Assembly: GCA_007131685.1 (NCBI GenBank)
Contig: SLQD01000080.1
Location: forward strand, 1 to 34,567
Direction of reading: 5' to 3'
DNA length: 34,567 nt
Source: Paracoccaceae bacterium
GTDB taxonomy: Bacteria; Pseudomonadota; Alphaproteobacteria; Rhodobacterales; Rhodobacteraceae
Below, in pieces: positions 16,495-26,983 of the stretch. Every line of letters begins with the position of its first letter. The first letter of the stretch is position 1. The position numbers and the translations under genes were made by a program. The notes under the pieces were generated by a model. That model did no database searches. It saw only the letters and a program-made list of their open reading frames with translations, and had not been told where the DNA came from.

Positions 16495-16789
16495 GCGCGC
16501 CGGCGCCCCGGCAGCCGGTCCCGGCATCCATGCGCCCGCAATGGCGCTTATGGCGCAGTGCCGCGGCCGCAAGGGCCGGCGGCGCGGGCGCCGGGCGCAT
16601 GCGGGCTCGGTCACGAAACCGACATGAAGGTTTGCTTGGCGCGGCGCATGAACCGCGAGGCGCCCCGCTCCGAATGCCCGCCCGCGAGGCGCGCGACCTC
16701 GGCGACCGCGCGCGGGCTTGCCGGTCTGCGCCACCCGCTCACCGGTTGCGGTGGGTCATGCCATGCGCCGCGCAATCAGGCAGGAGCCC

Positions 16790-17080
16790 ATGTTCTTAAC
16801 GGTGTTTATCGCGGCGGCTCTCGCGCCCGCCGGCATCGACGCGCCGAACACCGGCCATCGCCACCTGCTCGTCAATGCCGACCCCGACGCCATCGACATG
16901 GATGCCAGCCTGCCCGCCACCGACGAGATCCTGCGTTTCGGCACCGGTCCGGCCGAGGCACGGGTGAAGCTGCCCGCGGGCACGAATGAGCTGCGCCTGC
17001 TGCTCGGCGACGCCAATCACATCCCCCACGACCCGCCGCCGATGTCGGAGGCGATCACCGTAACGGTGGCGTGGCGTTAG
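16790..17080 (+). CDS. DUF4399 domain-containing protein (short form)
   Basis: [20 protein letters not shown]...[29 protein letters not shown]4399 core. Confidence 0.8.
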   Translation: MFLTVFIAAALAPAGIDAPNTGHRHLLVNADPDAIDMDASLPATDEILRFGTGPAEARVKLPAGTNELRLLLGDANHIPHDPPPMSEAITVTVAWR

Positions 17081-18588
17081 AGCCCCAGCTTCGCGGCCAC
17101 GATCTCGTTGACGGCCTTGGGGTTGGCCTTGCCGCCGGTGGCCTTCATCACCTGGCCCACGAACCAGCCCGCGACCTTGGGGTTGGCCTGCGCCTTGGCG
17201 ACCTGGTCGGGATTGGCGGCGACGATCTCGTCCACGGCGGTCTCGATGGCGCCCGTGTCGGTGACCTGCTTCATCCCGCGCGCCGCGACGACCTCGGCCG
17301 GGTCGCCGCCCTCGGTCCAGAGGATCTCGAACAGATCCTTGGCGATCTTGCCGGAGATCTCCTCGGCCGCGATCAGGTCGAGCACCCCGCCGAGCTGTGC
17401 GGCGCTCACCGGAGAGTCATCAATGCCCAGCTCCGCCTTGTTGAGCCGGCCGAAAAGCTCGTTGATCACCCAGTTCGCCGCCGCCTTGCCGTCGCGGCCC
17501 GCGGCGACCTCCTCGAAGAAGGCGGCGTTCTCGACCTCGGCGGTCAGCACCCCGGCATCGTATTCGGTGACGGCGTAGTCGCGCACGAAGCGCGCCTTCT
17601 TCTCGTCGGGCAGCTCGGGCAGCGACGCGGCGATCTCGGCGATCCAGTCCTCCTCGAGTTCGAGCGGCAGCAGATCGGGGCAGGGGAAGTAGCGGTAATC
17701 ATGCGCCTCCTCCTTGGAGCGCATCGAGCGCGTCTCGCCCCGGTCCGCATCGAAGAGCCGCGTCTCCTGCACCACGCTGCCGCCATCCTCGAGGATCGCG
17801 ATCTGGCGGCGGGCCTCGAACTCGATCGCCTGCTGGATGAAGCGCATCGAGTTCATGTTCTTGATCTCGCAGCGCGTGCCGAGATGGCCGAAATCCTGCG
17901 TTTGCTGATACCTCTCGTAGTCGCCGGGGCGGCAGACGCTGACATTGACGTCGGCGCGCAGGTTGCCCGACTGCATGTTGCCCTCGCAGGTGCCGAGATA
18001 ACGCATGATCTGGCGCAGCTTCGCGATATAGGCCGCGGCCTCCTCGGGGCCGCGGATATCGGGGCGCGAGACGATCTCCATGAGCGCGACCCCGGTGCGA
18101 TTGAGATCGACGAAGCTCATCGCCGGGTCCATGTCATGGATCGACTTGCCGGCGTCCTGCTCCATGTGGATGCGCTCGATGCGCACCCGCCGCGCGATCC
18201 CCGGCGCCATGTCCACGATCACCTCGCCCTCGCCCACGATGGGATGGTAGAGCTGGCTGATCTGGTAGCCCTGCGGCAGGTCGGGGTAGAAGTAGTTCTT
18301 GCGATCAAACGCCGAGAAGCGGTTGATCTCGGCGCGCAGGCCCAGCCCGGTGCGCACCGCCTGCGCGACGCAGAAATCGTTGATCACCGGCAGCATCCCC
18401 GGCATCGCGGCATCGACGAAGGACACATGGCTGTTGGGATCGGCGCCGAACTCCGTCGACGCGCCCGAGAACAGCTTGGCCTTGCTGGCCACCTGCGCAT
18501 GCACCTCCATGCCGATCACCAGCTCCCAGTCGGACTGCGCACCGGCGATCACCTTGGGCTGCGGGGCCTCGAAAGTCAGGTCGAGCAT
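17077..18588 (-). CDS. gatB: Asp-tRNA(Asn)/Glu-tRNA(Gln) amidotransferase subunit GatB
   Basis: [75 protein letters not shown]. The 638-aa ORF is an N-terminal overextension. Confidence 0.98.
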   Translation of the reverse strand: MLDLTFEAPQPKVIAGAQSDWELVIGMEVHAQVASKAKLFSGASTEFGADPNSHVSFVDAAMPGMLPVINDFCVAQAVRTGLGLRAEINRFSAFDRKNYFYPDLPQGYQISQLYHPIVGEGEVIVDMAPGIARRVRIERIHMEQDAGKSIHDMDPAMSFVDLNRTGVALMEIVSRPDIRGPEEAAAYIAKLRQIMRYLGTCEGNMQSGNLRADVNVSVCRPGDYERYQQTQDFGHLGTRCEIKNMNSMRFIQQAIEFEARRQIAILEDGGSVVQETRLFDADRGETRSMRSKEEAHDYRYFPCPDLLPLELEEDWIAEIAASLPELPDEKKARFVRDYAVTEYDAGVLTAEVENAAFFEEVAAGRDGKAAANWVINELFGRLNKAELGIDDSPVSAAQLGGVLDLIAAEEISGKIAKDLFEILWTEGGDPAEVVAARGMKQVTDTGAIETAVDEIVAANPDQVAKAQANPKVAGWFVGQVMKATGGKANPKAVNEIVAAKLGL

Positions 18589-18769
18589 GGACGGTCTCCT
18601 TGGCAGGCGCCGCGGTTCTAGGCCAGCGCCGCGCGCCGGGCAAGGGAGGATCGCGATGCGCAAGACCTCGCCGAAATCGCCCCCCTTCGCACCCGAGGGT
18701 TGCCCGCCTCTGCGATTCGCCTGCACCTGACCCCGGCCGGGCAGGACCCGGCGGAGCATGGACAGTGCC

Positions 18770-19387
18770 ATGAAACTCAGTAAATCCCTGAAATACGGGC
18801 CGCTTGCCGCGGCCTTGATGCTGGTGGCGGCGTGCAGCACCGAAAGCGCGGACGCCACCGACGAGGCGGGCTTCGCGATGCTGCCGGAGACGCGCTGGGA
18901 CCATCGCCCGGAGGCCGAAAGCTGGACCGAGGCCACGATGAGCGCGCTCACGAGCCATGGCGCGCCCATGGTCGAGCAGACCCCCGCCGACATCGCCGCC
19001 TTCTGCCCCGGCTACGAGACCGCCAGCGTCGACGAGCGCGCCGCCTTCTGGACCGGCCTGTTCTCCGCGCTCGCACGCTACGAAAGCGGCTGGCGGCCCG
19101 ATGCCGCGGGCGCGGGCGGGCAGTATCGCGGGCTGTTGCAGATCTTCCCGCAGACAGCGCGCTATCACGGCTGCAACATCAACGGCGCGGGCGAGCTCTA
19201 CGAGGGCGAGCGCAACCTGTCCTGCGCCGTGCGCATCGCCACCGAGGCGGTGACCCGCGACGGCGTCGTCGCCGGCCAGCCCGGCAGCTGGGGCGGTGTG
19301 GCCGCCGACTGGCCGCCGCTGCGCAACGCCGACAAGCGCAACGAGATCGCCGCCTTCACCCGCGCGCAGGATTACTGCCAGGGATGA
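18770..19387 (+). CDS. Lysozyme/SLT-like transglycosylase lipoprotein
   Basis: Lipobox [43 protein letters not shown] resembles SLT/lysozyme-like catalytic region. Start could be 18758 or 18770. Confidence 0.75.
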   Translation: MKLSKSLKYGPLAAALMLVAACSTESADATDEAGFAMLPETRWDHRPEAESWTEATMSALTSHGAPMVEQTPADIAAFCPGYETASVDERAAFWTGLFSALARYESGWRPDAAGAGGQYRGLLQIFPQTARYHGCNINGAGELYEGERNLSCAVRIATEAVTRDGVVAGQPGSWGGVAADWPPLRNADKRNEIAAFTRAQDYCQG

Positions 19388-19395
19388 TCCTGGCA
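19376..19395 (+). terminator. Hairpin at the 3' end of the SLT-like lipoprotein gene
   Basis: TGCCAGG-(GATGAT)-CCTGGCA 7-bp stem spanning the stop codon; no T-tract. Confidence 0.3.
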
Positions 19396-19461
19396 CCATC
19401 GTGAGAGCCTGCGGCGGACTCGCGGCTTGCGCCGTCGCCGCCGCACGCACAGGATCGCGTC

Positions 19462-19719
19462 ATGACTGAACATTCCGACACGCCGACTGCGCTGCTGACC
19501 CGCCCGTAATGCGGCGCACAGCACCGCGAGGCGATGCCGACCGATGCATGCCTGTGGCATCACGAATGCCCCGCCTTCGCCGCACTGCTGCGCCCGCGCG
19601 CCGGCGATTGCTGAGTGTTCTGCTCCTACGCCGACACCCCGGTGCCCGCCGGTGCAGGCCGGCGGGAGCTGCTGATCACTCCAGCATCCGGCCCACCATC
19701 TCGCCCATGTCGCGGCTGA
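19462..19719 (+). pseudogene. GDCCVxC domain (seleno)protein, degraded or recoded (in-frame TAA at 19507 and TGA at 19612)
   Basis: Manual frame: MTEHSDTPTALLTRP*CGAQHREAMPTDACLWHHECPAFAALLRPRAGDC*VFCSYADTPVPAGAGRRELLIT...; MPTDAC / ALLRPR-GDC-VFCSY signature of the GDCCVxC family. No listed ORF covers this frame. Confidence 0.8.
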
Positions 19720-22231
19720 GCCCCTCCGTTGCGCGGATGCGTTCGAGCTCGGCACGGATCAGCGTCTGCCGCTCCGGGTCATAGCGCCGCCAGGTGTCGA
19801 AGGCCGCGGACATGCGCGCCGCCGTCTGCGGATTCAGCGGATCGAGCCGCAGCAGCCAGTCGGCCACGAGCCGGTACCCGGCGCCGGACGGGTCATGGAA
19901 CCCCGCCGCATTGGCGGGCAATGCCCCGATCACGGCGCGGAAGCGGTTCGGATTGGTCCAGTCGAAGTCCGGATGCTCCGTCAGCGCCTGAGCCGCCGCA
20001 ACGGCGCGCCCCGGCGCGGCGCGGGTGATCTGCAGCATGAACCACTTGTCGAGCACGAGCCGGTCATGGCCCCACTGCCGGTAGAAATCGGCCACCGCCG
20101 CGTCCCCCGCGCCGATCTCGATCAGCGCCGAGAGCGCGCCGAGCTGCTCGGTCATGTTGTCGGCCGCCGCAAAGAGCCTGTCCGCCCGCGCCCCGTCATC
20201 GACCCGCGCCATTAGCCGCAGCGCCGCCAGCCGCAACGCCCGGCACCCCGCCGCCTTTGCCGAGGGTGAAAACGGCCCCGGCAGGGCCATGTCCTCGTAA
20301 AGCTCCCCGAGCACCGGCGCGAGTCGCGCCGCCATCGCCTGCATCAGCCGCTCGCGCGCCGCGTGGATCGCTCCCGGATCCGGCACCGCCCCCGCATCGT
20401 GAAGGCTCTGGGCCATGGTGTCGTCGGAGGGCAGCCCCAGCGCCAGCGCCCGGAAAGCCGGGTCGAGTCCGTCATCGCGCAGCATTCGCGCCAGCGCGTC
20501 GAGGTAGTCCGGCCCCGGCGCGGCCCCATCGGTGATCATCCGCGCCAGCACCTCGCGCGCCAGCGCGCGCCCCGCCTCGAACCTGTTGAACGGGTCCGTG
20601 TCATGCGCGAGCAGAAAGGCCCGCTCCTCGGCCGTGCTGTCGCGCTCGACGATCACCGGCGCGGAGAAGCCGCGCAGGATCGACGGAATCGGCCGCTCGC
20701 CAAGCCCCTCGAAGGCAAAGCTCTGTTCCGCCTGCGAAACTTCGAGCACCGTCGTGGCCTGCAGCTCGCGCCCGTCGCGCCCGAGAAGCCCCACCGCCAC
20801 CGGGATCGGCACCGGCGCCTTCTCCGGCTGGCCGGGCGTCGGCGGCGTGCGCTGGCGCAGCGTCAGCCGATAGCTCGCCCCGTCCCAGTCCTCCGTCACG
20901 CCGAGCCGCGGCGTGCCGGCCTGCTCGTACCAGCGCTTGAACTGCGCCAGATCGCGCCCCGTGGCGTCCTCGAACACCCTGAGCCAGTCCTCGATCGTGC
21001 AGGCCTGCCCGTCATGGCGCTCGAAATAGAGATCGAGCGCGGCCCTGTAACCCGCCTCGCCGACCAGAAGATGCAGCATGCGGATCAGCTCCGCGCCCTT
21101 TTCGTAGACGGTCGCGGTATAGAAATTGTTGATCTCGACGTAGGAAGCGGGGCGCACCGGATGCGCAAGCGGTCCGTCATCCTCGCGAAACTGCCGCGCG
21201 CGCAGCGTCAGGACATCCTCGATCCGCCGCACCGCATGGCTGCGCATGTCGCCCGAGAACTGCTGATCGCGAAAGACCGTCAGCCCCTCCTTGAGCGAAA
21301 GCTGGAACCAGTCGCGGCAGGTGATGCGGTTGCCGGTCCAGTTGTGGAAGTATTCATGCGCGATGATCGCCTCGATGCGCTCGAAATCGGCATCCGTCGC
21401 CGTCTCCGGCGCGGCGAGGACGAACTTGGAGTTGAAGATGTTCAGCCCCTTGTTCTCCATCGCGCCCATGTTGAAGTCGTCGACGGCGACGACGTTGAAG
21501 ATGTCGAGATCGTATTCGCGCCCGTAGACCTCCTCGTCCCAGCGCATCGAGCGCTTGAGCGCCTCCATCGCGAAGCCGCAGCGCCCCTCGTCGCCCGGCC
21601 GTACCCAGATATTGAGCGCCACATCGCGCCCCGCGCGGGTGGTGAACCGGTCACGATGCGCCACCAGGTCCCCCGCCACCAGCGCAAACAGGTAGGACGG
21701 CTTGGGATGCGGGTCCGCCCATTCCGTCCAGCCCGCACCCACCGGGTTGCCGTTCGACATCAGCACCGGCATGTCCGACTCGATGCGCACCCGGAACGGC
21801 GCCATCACGTCGGGACGGTCGGGATAATACGTGATCTTGCGAAACCCCTCGGCCTCGCATTGCGTGCAATACATGCCGTTCGACATGTATAGACCCTCGA
21901 GCGCGGTGTTGGCCTCCGGCGCGATCTCGACCTCGGCGGTCCACTCGAAGCCGTCACGCGCAAGCAGCTCCTTGGGGATCGTCACCCCGCCCGCCTCGGG
22001 CTCCAGCGCGACAGGCACCGCATCGATCGCCGCCGAGACGAGCCGCAGCCCCTCGCCATCGAGCCACAGATCGCCGGGCGCCGGATGCGCCGGGTTGGGC
22101 CGGAAGCGGATCCGCGAGCGCACCCGCGTCGCCTTCGGGTCGAGCCGGAAATCGAGCGCGACATCCTCCACGAGATAGGCCGGCGGGGTGTACTCGCTCA
22201 GATGGATCGCCTGCGGCGCTGCGTCTTTCAT
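19676..22231 (-). CDS. pepN: Aminopeptidase N
   Basis: MKDAAPQAIHLSEYTPPAYLVEDVALDF, GAMENKGLNIF, HEYFHNWTGNRITCRDWFQLSLKEGLTVFRDQ (HExxH-x18-E). Confidence 0.98.
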   Translation of the reverse strand: MKDAAPQAIHLSEYTPPAYLVEDVALDFRLDPKATRVRSRIRFRPNPAHPAPGDLWLDGEGLRLVSAAIDAVPVALEPEAGGVTIPKELLARDGFEWTAEVEIAPEANTALEGLYMSNGMYCTQCEAEGFRKITYYPDRPDVMAPFRVRIESDMPVLMSNGNPVGAGWTEWADPHPKPSYLFALVAGDLVAHRDRFTTRAGRDVALNIWVRPGDEGRCGFAMEALKRSMRWDEEVYGREYDLDIFNVVAVDDFNMGAMENKGLNIFNSKFVLAAPETATDADFERIEAIIAHEYFHNWTGNRITCRDWFQLSLKEGLTVFRDQQFSGDMRSHAVRRIEDVLTLRARQFREDDGPLAHPVRPASYVEINNFYTATVYEKGAELIRMLHLLVGEAGYRAALDLYFERHDGQACTIEDWLRVFEDATGRDLAQFKRWYEQAGTPRLGVTEDWDGASYRLTLRQRTPPTPGQPEKAPVPIPVAVGLLGRDGRELQATTVLEVSQAEQSFAFEGLGERPIPSILRGFSAPVIVERDSTAEERAFLLAHDTDPFNRFEAGRALAREVLARMITDGAAPGPDYLDALARMLRDDGLDPAFRALALGLPSDDTMAQSLHDAGAVPDPGAIHAARERLMQAMAARLAPVLGELYEDMALPGPFSPSAKAAGCRALRLAALRLMARVDDGARADRLFAAADNMTEQLGALSALIEIGAGDAAVADFYRQWGHDRLVLDKWFMLQITRAAPGRAVAAAQALTEHPDFDWTNPNRFRAVIGALPANAAGFHDPSGAGYRLVADWLLRLDPLNPQTAARMSAAFDTWRRYDPERQTLIRAELERIRATEGLSRDMGEMVGRMLE

Positions 22232-22290
22232 GGGGGCTCCTTTCGCTGGCGCGAGAGTAGGGCGCGGACAGGCCAGCTTCAATGGGCTGG

Positions 22291-22318
22291 TCATCCGCGT
22301 CGAACTGGACCATAAGAA
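22291..22318 (+). promoter_or_regulatory. Possible ECF-type promoter upstream of photolyase (TCATCC-N16-TAAGAA)
   Basis: Pattern match by eye to an SigE/RpoE-like element of Rhodobacterales; spacing not verified. Confidence 0.25.
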
Positions 22319-22363
22319 GAACATCGGCGCGGTTTTGACCTCGGGGCGAGGGCGGTTATCTGC

Positions 22364-23869
22364 ATGCGGATGCAAGGGGTGAGCATCCTGTGGTTCAAGC
22401 GCGATCTGCGCATCGCGGATCACCCGGCGCTGGCGGCTGCGGCCGGGGCCGGGCCGGTGCTGCCGCTCCACATCGTCGAGCCCGAATATTGGGCGCTGCC
22501 CGACACCTCGGCGCGGCAATGGGCCTTCGCGGCCGAATGTCTCGAGGATCTGCGCGCCGATCTCGCCGCGCTCGGACAGCCGCTGGTGGTGCGAACGGGC
22601 GATGCCGTCACGGTGCTGCGCGGGCTGGCGCAGGCGCACGGCGTCGCGCGGATCGTCTCGCACGAGGAAACCGGCAATCTGTGGACCTTCGCGCGCGACC
22701 GGCGGGTCGCGGCCTGGGCGCGCGATGCGGGGATCGCGTGGCGGGAGCTGCCGCAATCGGGTGTGGTCCGGGGGCTGCGCGGCCGTGACGGCTGGGCGGC
22801 GCGGCGCGATGCCTTCATCGCCGCCATCCCCGCCGAAAAGCCCGCCGCGCTGCCGCCCATCCCCGGCATCGAGCCCGGCCCGATTCCCACCGCCGCGCAG
22901 CTTCGCCTAGCCGCCGACCCATGCCCGCATCGCCAGCCGGGCGGGCGCGCGCGGGCGATGGAGACGCTGGACAGCTTCCTCGAACTGCGCGGGCGCGATT
23001 ACCGGCGCGAGATGTCCTCGCCGCTCACCGGCGAGCGGGGCTGCTCGCGGCTGTCGCCGCATCTCGCGCTCGGCACGCTCTCGGGCCGCGAGGCCGCGCA
23101 GGCCACCGCGGCCGCGAAGGCCGCCCGTCGCGGCGAGAAGGGCTGGGGCGCGAGCCTGAAGAGCTTCGAGAGCCGTCTCGCCTGGCGCGACCATTTCATG
23201 CAGAAACTCGAGGATGCGCCCCGCATCGAGACGCATTGCCTTCACACCGCCTTCGAGGATCTGCGCCCGCGCGAGCCGGACGCCGCGCGGCTGCGGGCGT
23301 GGGAGCGCGGCGAGACCGGGCTGCCCTTCGTCGATGCCTGCATGCGCTATCTGCGCGCCACGGGCTGGCTCAATTTCCGCATGCGCTCGATGCTCACGGC
23401 GGTGGCGTCCTATCATCTATGGCTCGACTGGCGCGCGACCGGGCCGCATCTGGCGCGGATGTTCACCGATTACGAGCCCGGCATTCACTGGAGCCAGATG
23501 CAGATGCAGTCGGGCACCACGGGCATGAACGCGCTGCGCATCTACAACCCCGTCAAGCAGGGGCACGATCAGGATCCCGAGGGCACCTTCACCCGCCGAT
23601 GGGTGCCCGAACTCGCCGACGTGCCCGATCACGTCCTGCACGAGCCCTGGAAATGGGAGCGCGCGGGCACGCTCCTCGGCCGCGCCTATCCCGAGCCCGT
23701 CATCGATGTGGCCGCTGCCGCCCGCGCCGCCCGCGCCGCCTTCAAGCAGGCCCGCGCCGGCGCCGATTACCGCGACGAGTCCCGCCGCCTCGTCGCCCGC
23801 CACGCCAGCCGCAAGGGCCGCACCCCGCGCCGGCGCGGCCACCGCGACCAGATGAGCCTCGATCTGTGA
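22364..23869 (+). CDS. Cryptochrome/deoxyribodipyrimidine photolyase family protein
   Basis: [83 protein letters not shown]. Start could be 22364, 22370 or GTG 22379. Confidence 0.95.
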   Translation: MRMQGVSILWFKRDLRIADHPALAAAAGAGPVLPLHIVEPEYWALPDTSARQWAFAAECLEDLRADLAALGQPLVVRTGDAVTVLRGLAQAHGVARIVSHEETGNLWTFARDRRVAAWARDAGIAWRELPQSGVVRGLRGRDGWAARRDAFIAAIPAEKPAALPPIPGIEPGPIPTAAQLRLAADPCPHRQPGGRARAMETLDSFLELRGRDYRREMSSPLTGERGCSRLSPHLALGTLSGREAAQATAAAKAARRGEKGWGASLKSFESRLAWRDHFMQKLEDAPRIETHCLHTAFEDLRPREPDAARLRAWERGETGLPFVDACMRYLRATGWLNFRMRSMLTAVASYHLWLDWRATGPHLARMFTDYEPGIHWSQMQMQSGTTGMNALRIYNPVKQGHDQDPEGTFTRRWVPELADVPDHVLHEPWKWERAGTLLGRAYPEPVIDVAAAARAARAAFKQARAGADYRDESRRLVARHASRKGRTPRRRGHRDQMSLDL

Positions 23870-24042
23870 TGGCGCGGATGCGGCGCAAATCCGACCTGCC
23901 CGCGAAGACCTGCGCGACCTGCGGGCGCTCCTTTGCCTGGCGGCGCAAATGGGCGCGCGACTGGGACGCGGTGCGCCACTGCTCCGAGCGCTGCCGGCGC
24001 AGGCGACGCGGCGATTGCACCGCGCCGCGCTTCGGGGGATGA
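23869..24042 (+). CDS. DUF2256 domain-containing small zinc-ribbon-like protein
   Basis: [57 protein letters not shown]; CxxC...CSxRC; start overlaps the photolyase stop (TGATG). Confidence 0.9.
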   Translation: MARMRRKSDLPAKTCATCGRSFAWRRKWARDWDAVRHCSERCRRRRRGDCTAPRFGG

Positions 24043-24068
24043 TCGCCCCGAACCAACCGGAGGCGACA

Positions 24069-26204
24069 ATGAGCGACAGGATCACGCGCGCGGGGCTCGA
24101 TGTGGATGCGGGGCTGGCTCGCTTCATCGAGGAGGAGGCGCTGCCGGGGACCGGTATCGCGGCGCCGGCCTTCTGGGAGGGTTTCGCGGCGCTGCTGCGC
24201 GACGTCACGCCGCGCAACCGCGCGCTGCTCGACCGCCGCGCCGAACTGCAGGGCGAAATCGACGCCTGGCACCGTGCCCGCCGCGGCCAGCCCCATGACG
24301 CCGAGACCTATCGCGCCCTGCTCGAGGAGATCGGCTATCTGCTTCCCGAAGGCGCCGATTTCGAGATCGAGACCGATCGCATCGATCCGGAAATCGCGCC
24401 GCTTGCCGGGCCGCAGCTCGTCGTGCCGATCACCAATGCGCGCTACGCGCTCAACGCCGCCAATGCGCGCTGGGGGTCGCTCTATGATGCGCTCTACGGC
24501 ACCGATGCGCTGGGCGATGCGCCCCCCACGGGGGACTTCGACGCCGCCCGCGGCGCGCGTGTCGTGGCCTGGGCCAGGGACTTCCTCGACCGCTCTGCCC
24601 CGCTCGCGCAGGGGTCACACAGGGAGGCGGCGGGCTACCGCATCGTCGATGGCGCGCTCGTGCCCGCGCTCGCCGATCCGGCGCAGCTCGTGGGCTACAC
24701 CGGCGCACCCGACGCGCCCGAAAGCATCGTGCTGCGGCGCAACGGGCTGCATGTGATGCTGGTGATCGACGCCGAGCACCCGATCGGGCGCGACGATCCC
24801 GCGCATCTGGCCGATATCCGGATCGAGGCCGCGATCTCGGCGATCATGGATTGCGAGGACAGTGTCGCCGCCGTGGATGGCGAGGACAAGACGCTCGCCT
24901 ATCGCAACTGGCTCGGCCTGATGCGCGGCGACCTTGGCGCCGAGATCGAGAAGGGCGGGCGCAGCCATACCCGCCGCCTCGCTGGTGACATCGCGCTCAC
25001 CGGCCCCGACGGCGCGCCGCGGCGCCTCAGGGGCCGCGCGCTCATGCTGGTGCGCAATGTCGGCCACCTGATGACCAGCCCGGCCATCACGATGGACGGC
25101 GCCGAGGTCTTCGAGGGGCTGATGGATGCGGTGATCACCACGCTGATCGCCATGCACGACCTGCGCAAGATCGAGGGGCCGCGCAACTCCGAGGCCGGCT
25201 CCGTCTATGTCGTCAAGCCGAAGATGCACGGGCCCGAGGAGGTCGCCCTAACCGATGCGATCTTCACCCGCGTCGAGGAGCTGCTCGGACTGCCGGCGCA
25301 CACCGTCAAGCTCGGCATCATGGACGAGGAGCGCCGCACCTCCGTCAACCTCAAGGAATGCATCCGCGCCGCGCGCCACCGCGTCGCCTTCATCAATACC
25401 GGCTTTCTCGACCGCACCGGCGACGAGATCCATACCTGCATGGAAGCGGGCCCCGTCCTGCGCAAGGGCGACATGAAATCCACCACCTGGATCCAGGCCT
25501 ACGAGGACCGCAACGTGGATATAGGGCTGGCCTGCGGGCTGATGGGGCGCGCCCAGATCGGCAAGGGAATGTGGGCGATGCCCGACCGCATGGCCGCGAT
25601 GCTCGAGGCCAAGATCGCCCAGCCCAAGGCCGGCGCCAACACCGCCTGGGTGCCCTCGCCAACCGCCGCGGTGCTACACGCAACGCATTATCACGCCGTC
25701 GATGTCGCCGCCGTGCAGCGCGAGCTCAGGGCCGGCGGCACGCGCGCGCGCCGAGACGATCTGCTGGTGCCGCCGCTGGCGCGGGGCGCGAACTGGTCCG
25801 AGGACGAGATCCGCGCCGAGATCGAGAACAACGCCCAGGGCATCCTCGGCTACGTCGTGCGCTGGGTCGATCAGGGAATCGGTTGCTCCAAGGTGCCCGA
25901 TATCGACGATGTCGCGCTGATGGAGGACCGCGCCACCTGCCGAATCAGTTCGCAGATGCTCGCCAACTGGCTGCATCACGGCGTCGTCTCCGAGGACCGG
26001 GTGATGGCCGCGATGCGCAAGATGGCCGAGGTCGTGGACCGGCAGAACGCCGATGATCCCGCCTATGCACCCATGGCGCCGGGCTTCGACGGGCCCGCCT
26101 TCCGGGCCGCCTGCGATCTCGTGTTTCGTGGCCGCGAACAGCCCTCGGGCTACACCGAGCCGGTGCTCCATGCCCGCCGGCGCGAACGCAAGGCGCTCGG
26201 ATGA
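24069..26204 (+). CDS. glcB: Malate synthase G
   Basis: Full-length 711 aa; [59 protein letters not shown]. Confidence 0.97.
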   Translation: MSDRITRAGLDVDAGLARFIEEEALPGTGIAAPAFWEGFAALLRDVTPRNRALLDRRAELQGEIDAWHRARRGQPHDAETYRALLEEIGYLLPEGADFEIETDRIDPEIAPLAGPQLVVPITNARYALNAANARWGSLYDALYGTDALGDAPPTGDFDAARGARVVAWARDFLDRSAPLAQGSHREAAGYRIVDGALVPALADPAQLVGYTGAPDAPESIVLRRNGLHVMLVIDAEHPIGRDDPAHLADIRIEAAISAIMDCEDSVAAVDGEDKTLAYRNWLGLMRGDLGAEIEKGGRSHTRRLAGDIALTGPDGAPRRLRGRALMLVRNVGHLMTSPAITMDGAEVFEGLMDAVITTLIAMHDLRKIEGPRNSEAGSVYVVKPKMHGPEEVALTDAIFTRVEELLGLPAHTVKLGIMDEERRTSVNLKECIRAARHRVAFINTGFLDRTGDEIHTCMEAGPVLRKGDMKSTTWIQAYEDRNVDIGLACGLMGRAQIGKGMWAMPDRMAAMLEAKIAQPKAGANTAWVPSPTAAVLHATHYHAVDVAAVQRELRAGGTRARRDDLLVPPLARGANWSEDEIRAEIENNAQGILGYVVRWVDQGIGCSKVPDIDDVALMEDRATCRISSQMLANWLHHGVVSEDRVMAAMRKMAEVVDRQNADDPAYAPMAPGFDGPAFRAACDLVFRGREQPSGYTEPVLHARRRERKALG

Positions 26205-26210
26205 GCGGGC

Positions 26211-26843
26211 TCAGCCGCGCCGGGTAAAGACGCTGGTCTGGAACTTCTGCACTGCCCCCTTCGGCGTGACATGGTCATGCCGAAGCGAAGTCTGCGCGGC
26301 AAACACGCCCGGCGCGTGGCGCTCGAGCATCGCCGCGAGGGCCTCGGGGCTGTAGCGCTGCACCGGCAGCCCCGAGCATTTCTCCGGCCCGTCATCGGCG
26401 AAGGTCGCGATCACGGCATGCCCGCCCGCAGCCAGCGCCCGCTCCAGCGCCGCGACATAGGCTTCCCGCTGCGCCTGCGCGGTCAGGAAATGCAGCACCG
26501 CCCGATCATGCCAGAGCGCGTAACGCTGCGGTGGCACCCACTCGATGATATCGGCCTCGATCCAGTGCACCTGCGCCGCCGCCTCCCCAAGCCGGGCGCG
26601 ACTGGCCGCCAGCGCCGCGCCCGAAAGATCCAGCACCGAAACCGGCCCGAACCCGCGCGCCAGCAGCGCATCCACCAGCCGCGACGTCCCGCCGCCGACA
26701 TCGATCACCGGCGCGCCCGGCGTGAGCCGTGCCGTGACGAGGTCGAGCGAGGGCTGCGGCACATCCTGATGCCATGTCAGCGCCGCCTCCGGGCGCGCCG
26801 CATAGACCTCGTCCCAGTGCGCGCGTGTCCTGTCGGATGCCAT
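26211..26843 (-). CDS. Class I SAM-dependent methyltransferase
   Basis: HWDEVYAARPEAALTWHQ, VIDVGGGTSRLVDALL (motif I), VLDLSGAAL. Confidence 0.88.
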   Translation of the reverse strand: MASDRTRAHWDEVYAARPEAALTWHQDVPQPSLDLVTARLTPGAPVIDVGGGTSRLVDALLARGFGPVSVLDLSGAALAASRARLGEAAAQVHWIEADIIEWVPPQRYALWHDRAVLHFLTAQAQREAYVAALERALAAGGHAVIATFADDGPEKCSGLPVQRYSPEALAAMLERHAPGVFAAQTSLRHDHVTPKGAVQKFQTSVFTRRG

Positions 26844-26983
26844 CCCGTTTTCCGCCTCAAGCCATATTCAGGTTCCTGAACCTGATCTGGGCGCGCGGCG
26901 GTCGCTGCGCAAGGCCGGCCCGGCCCTCGACCGGGGCGCGCAAACGCCCTATCTTGCCGGGGCAAATCGAGGAAGGCGCATAC

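Noticed and set aside
14554-16734. 726-aa minus-strand ORF opposite the TRAP permeases
   Set aside because: Highly charged His/Arg/Asp composition, antisense to clear dctQ/dctM; GC artefact.
18589-18993. N-terminal extension of the GatB ORF
   Set aside because: GatB homology starts near [10 protein letters not shown] with a good SD at 18588; the extension overlaps the divergent lipoprotein gene.
19612-19614. Calling a confirmed selenoprotein at the GDC-TGA site
   Set aside because: The in-frame TAA at 19507 and missing Cys residues prevent a firm call; reported as pseudogene/recoding candidate instead.
20363-21892. 509-aa plus-strand ORF opposite pepN
   Set aside because: pepN on the minus strand has complete catalytic motifs; the plus ORF is a shadow frame.
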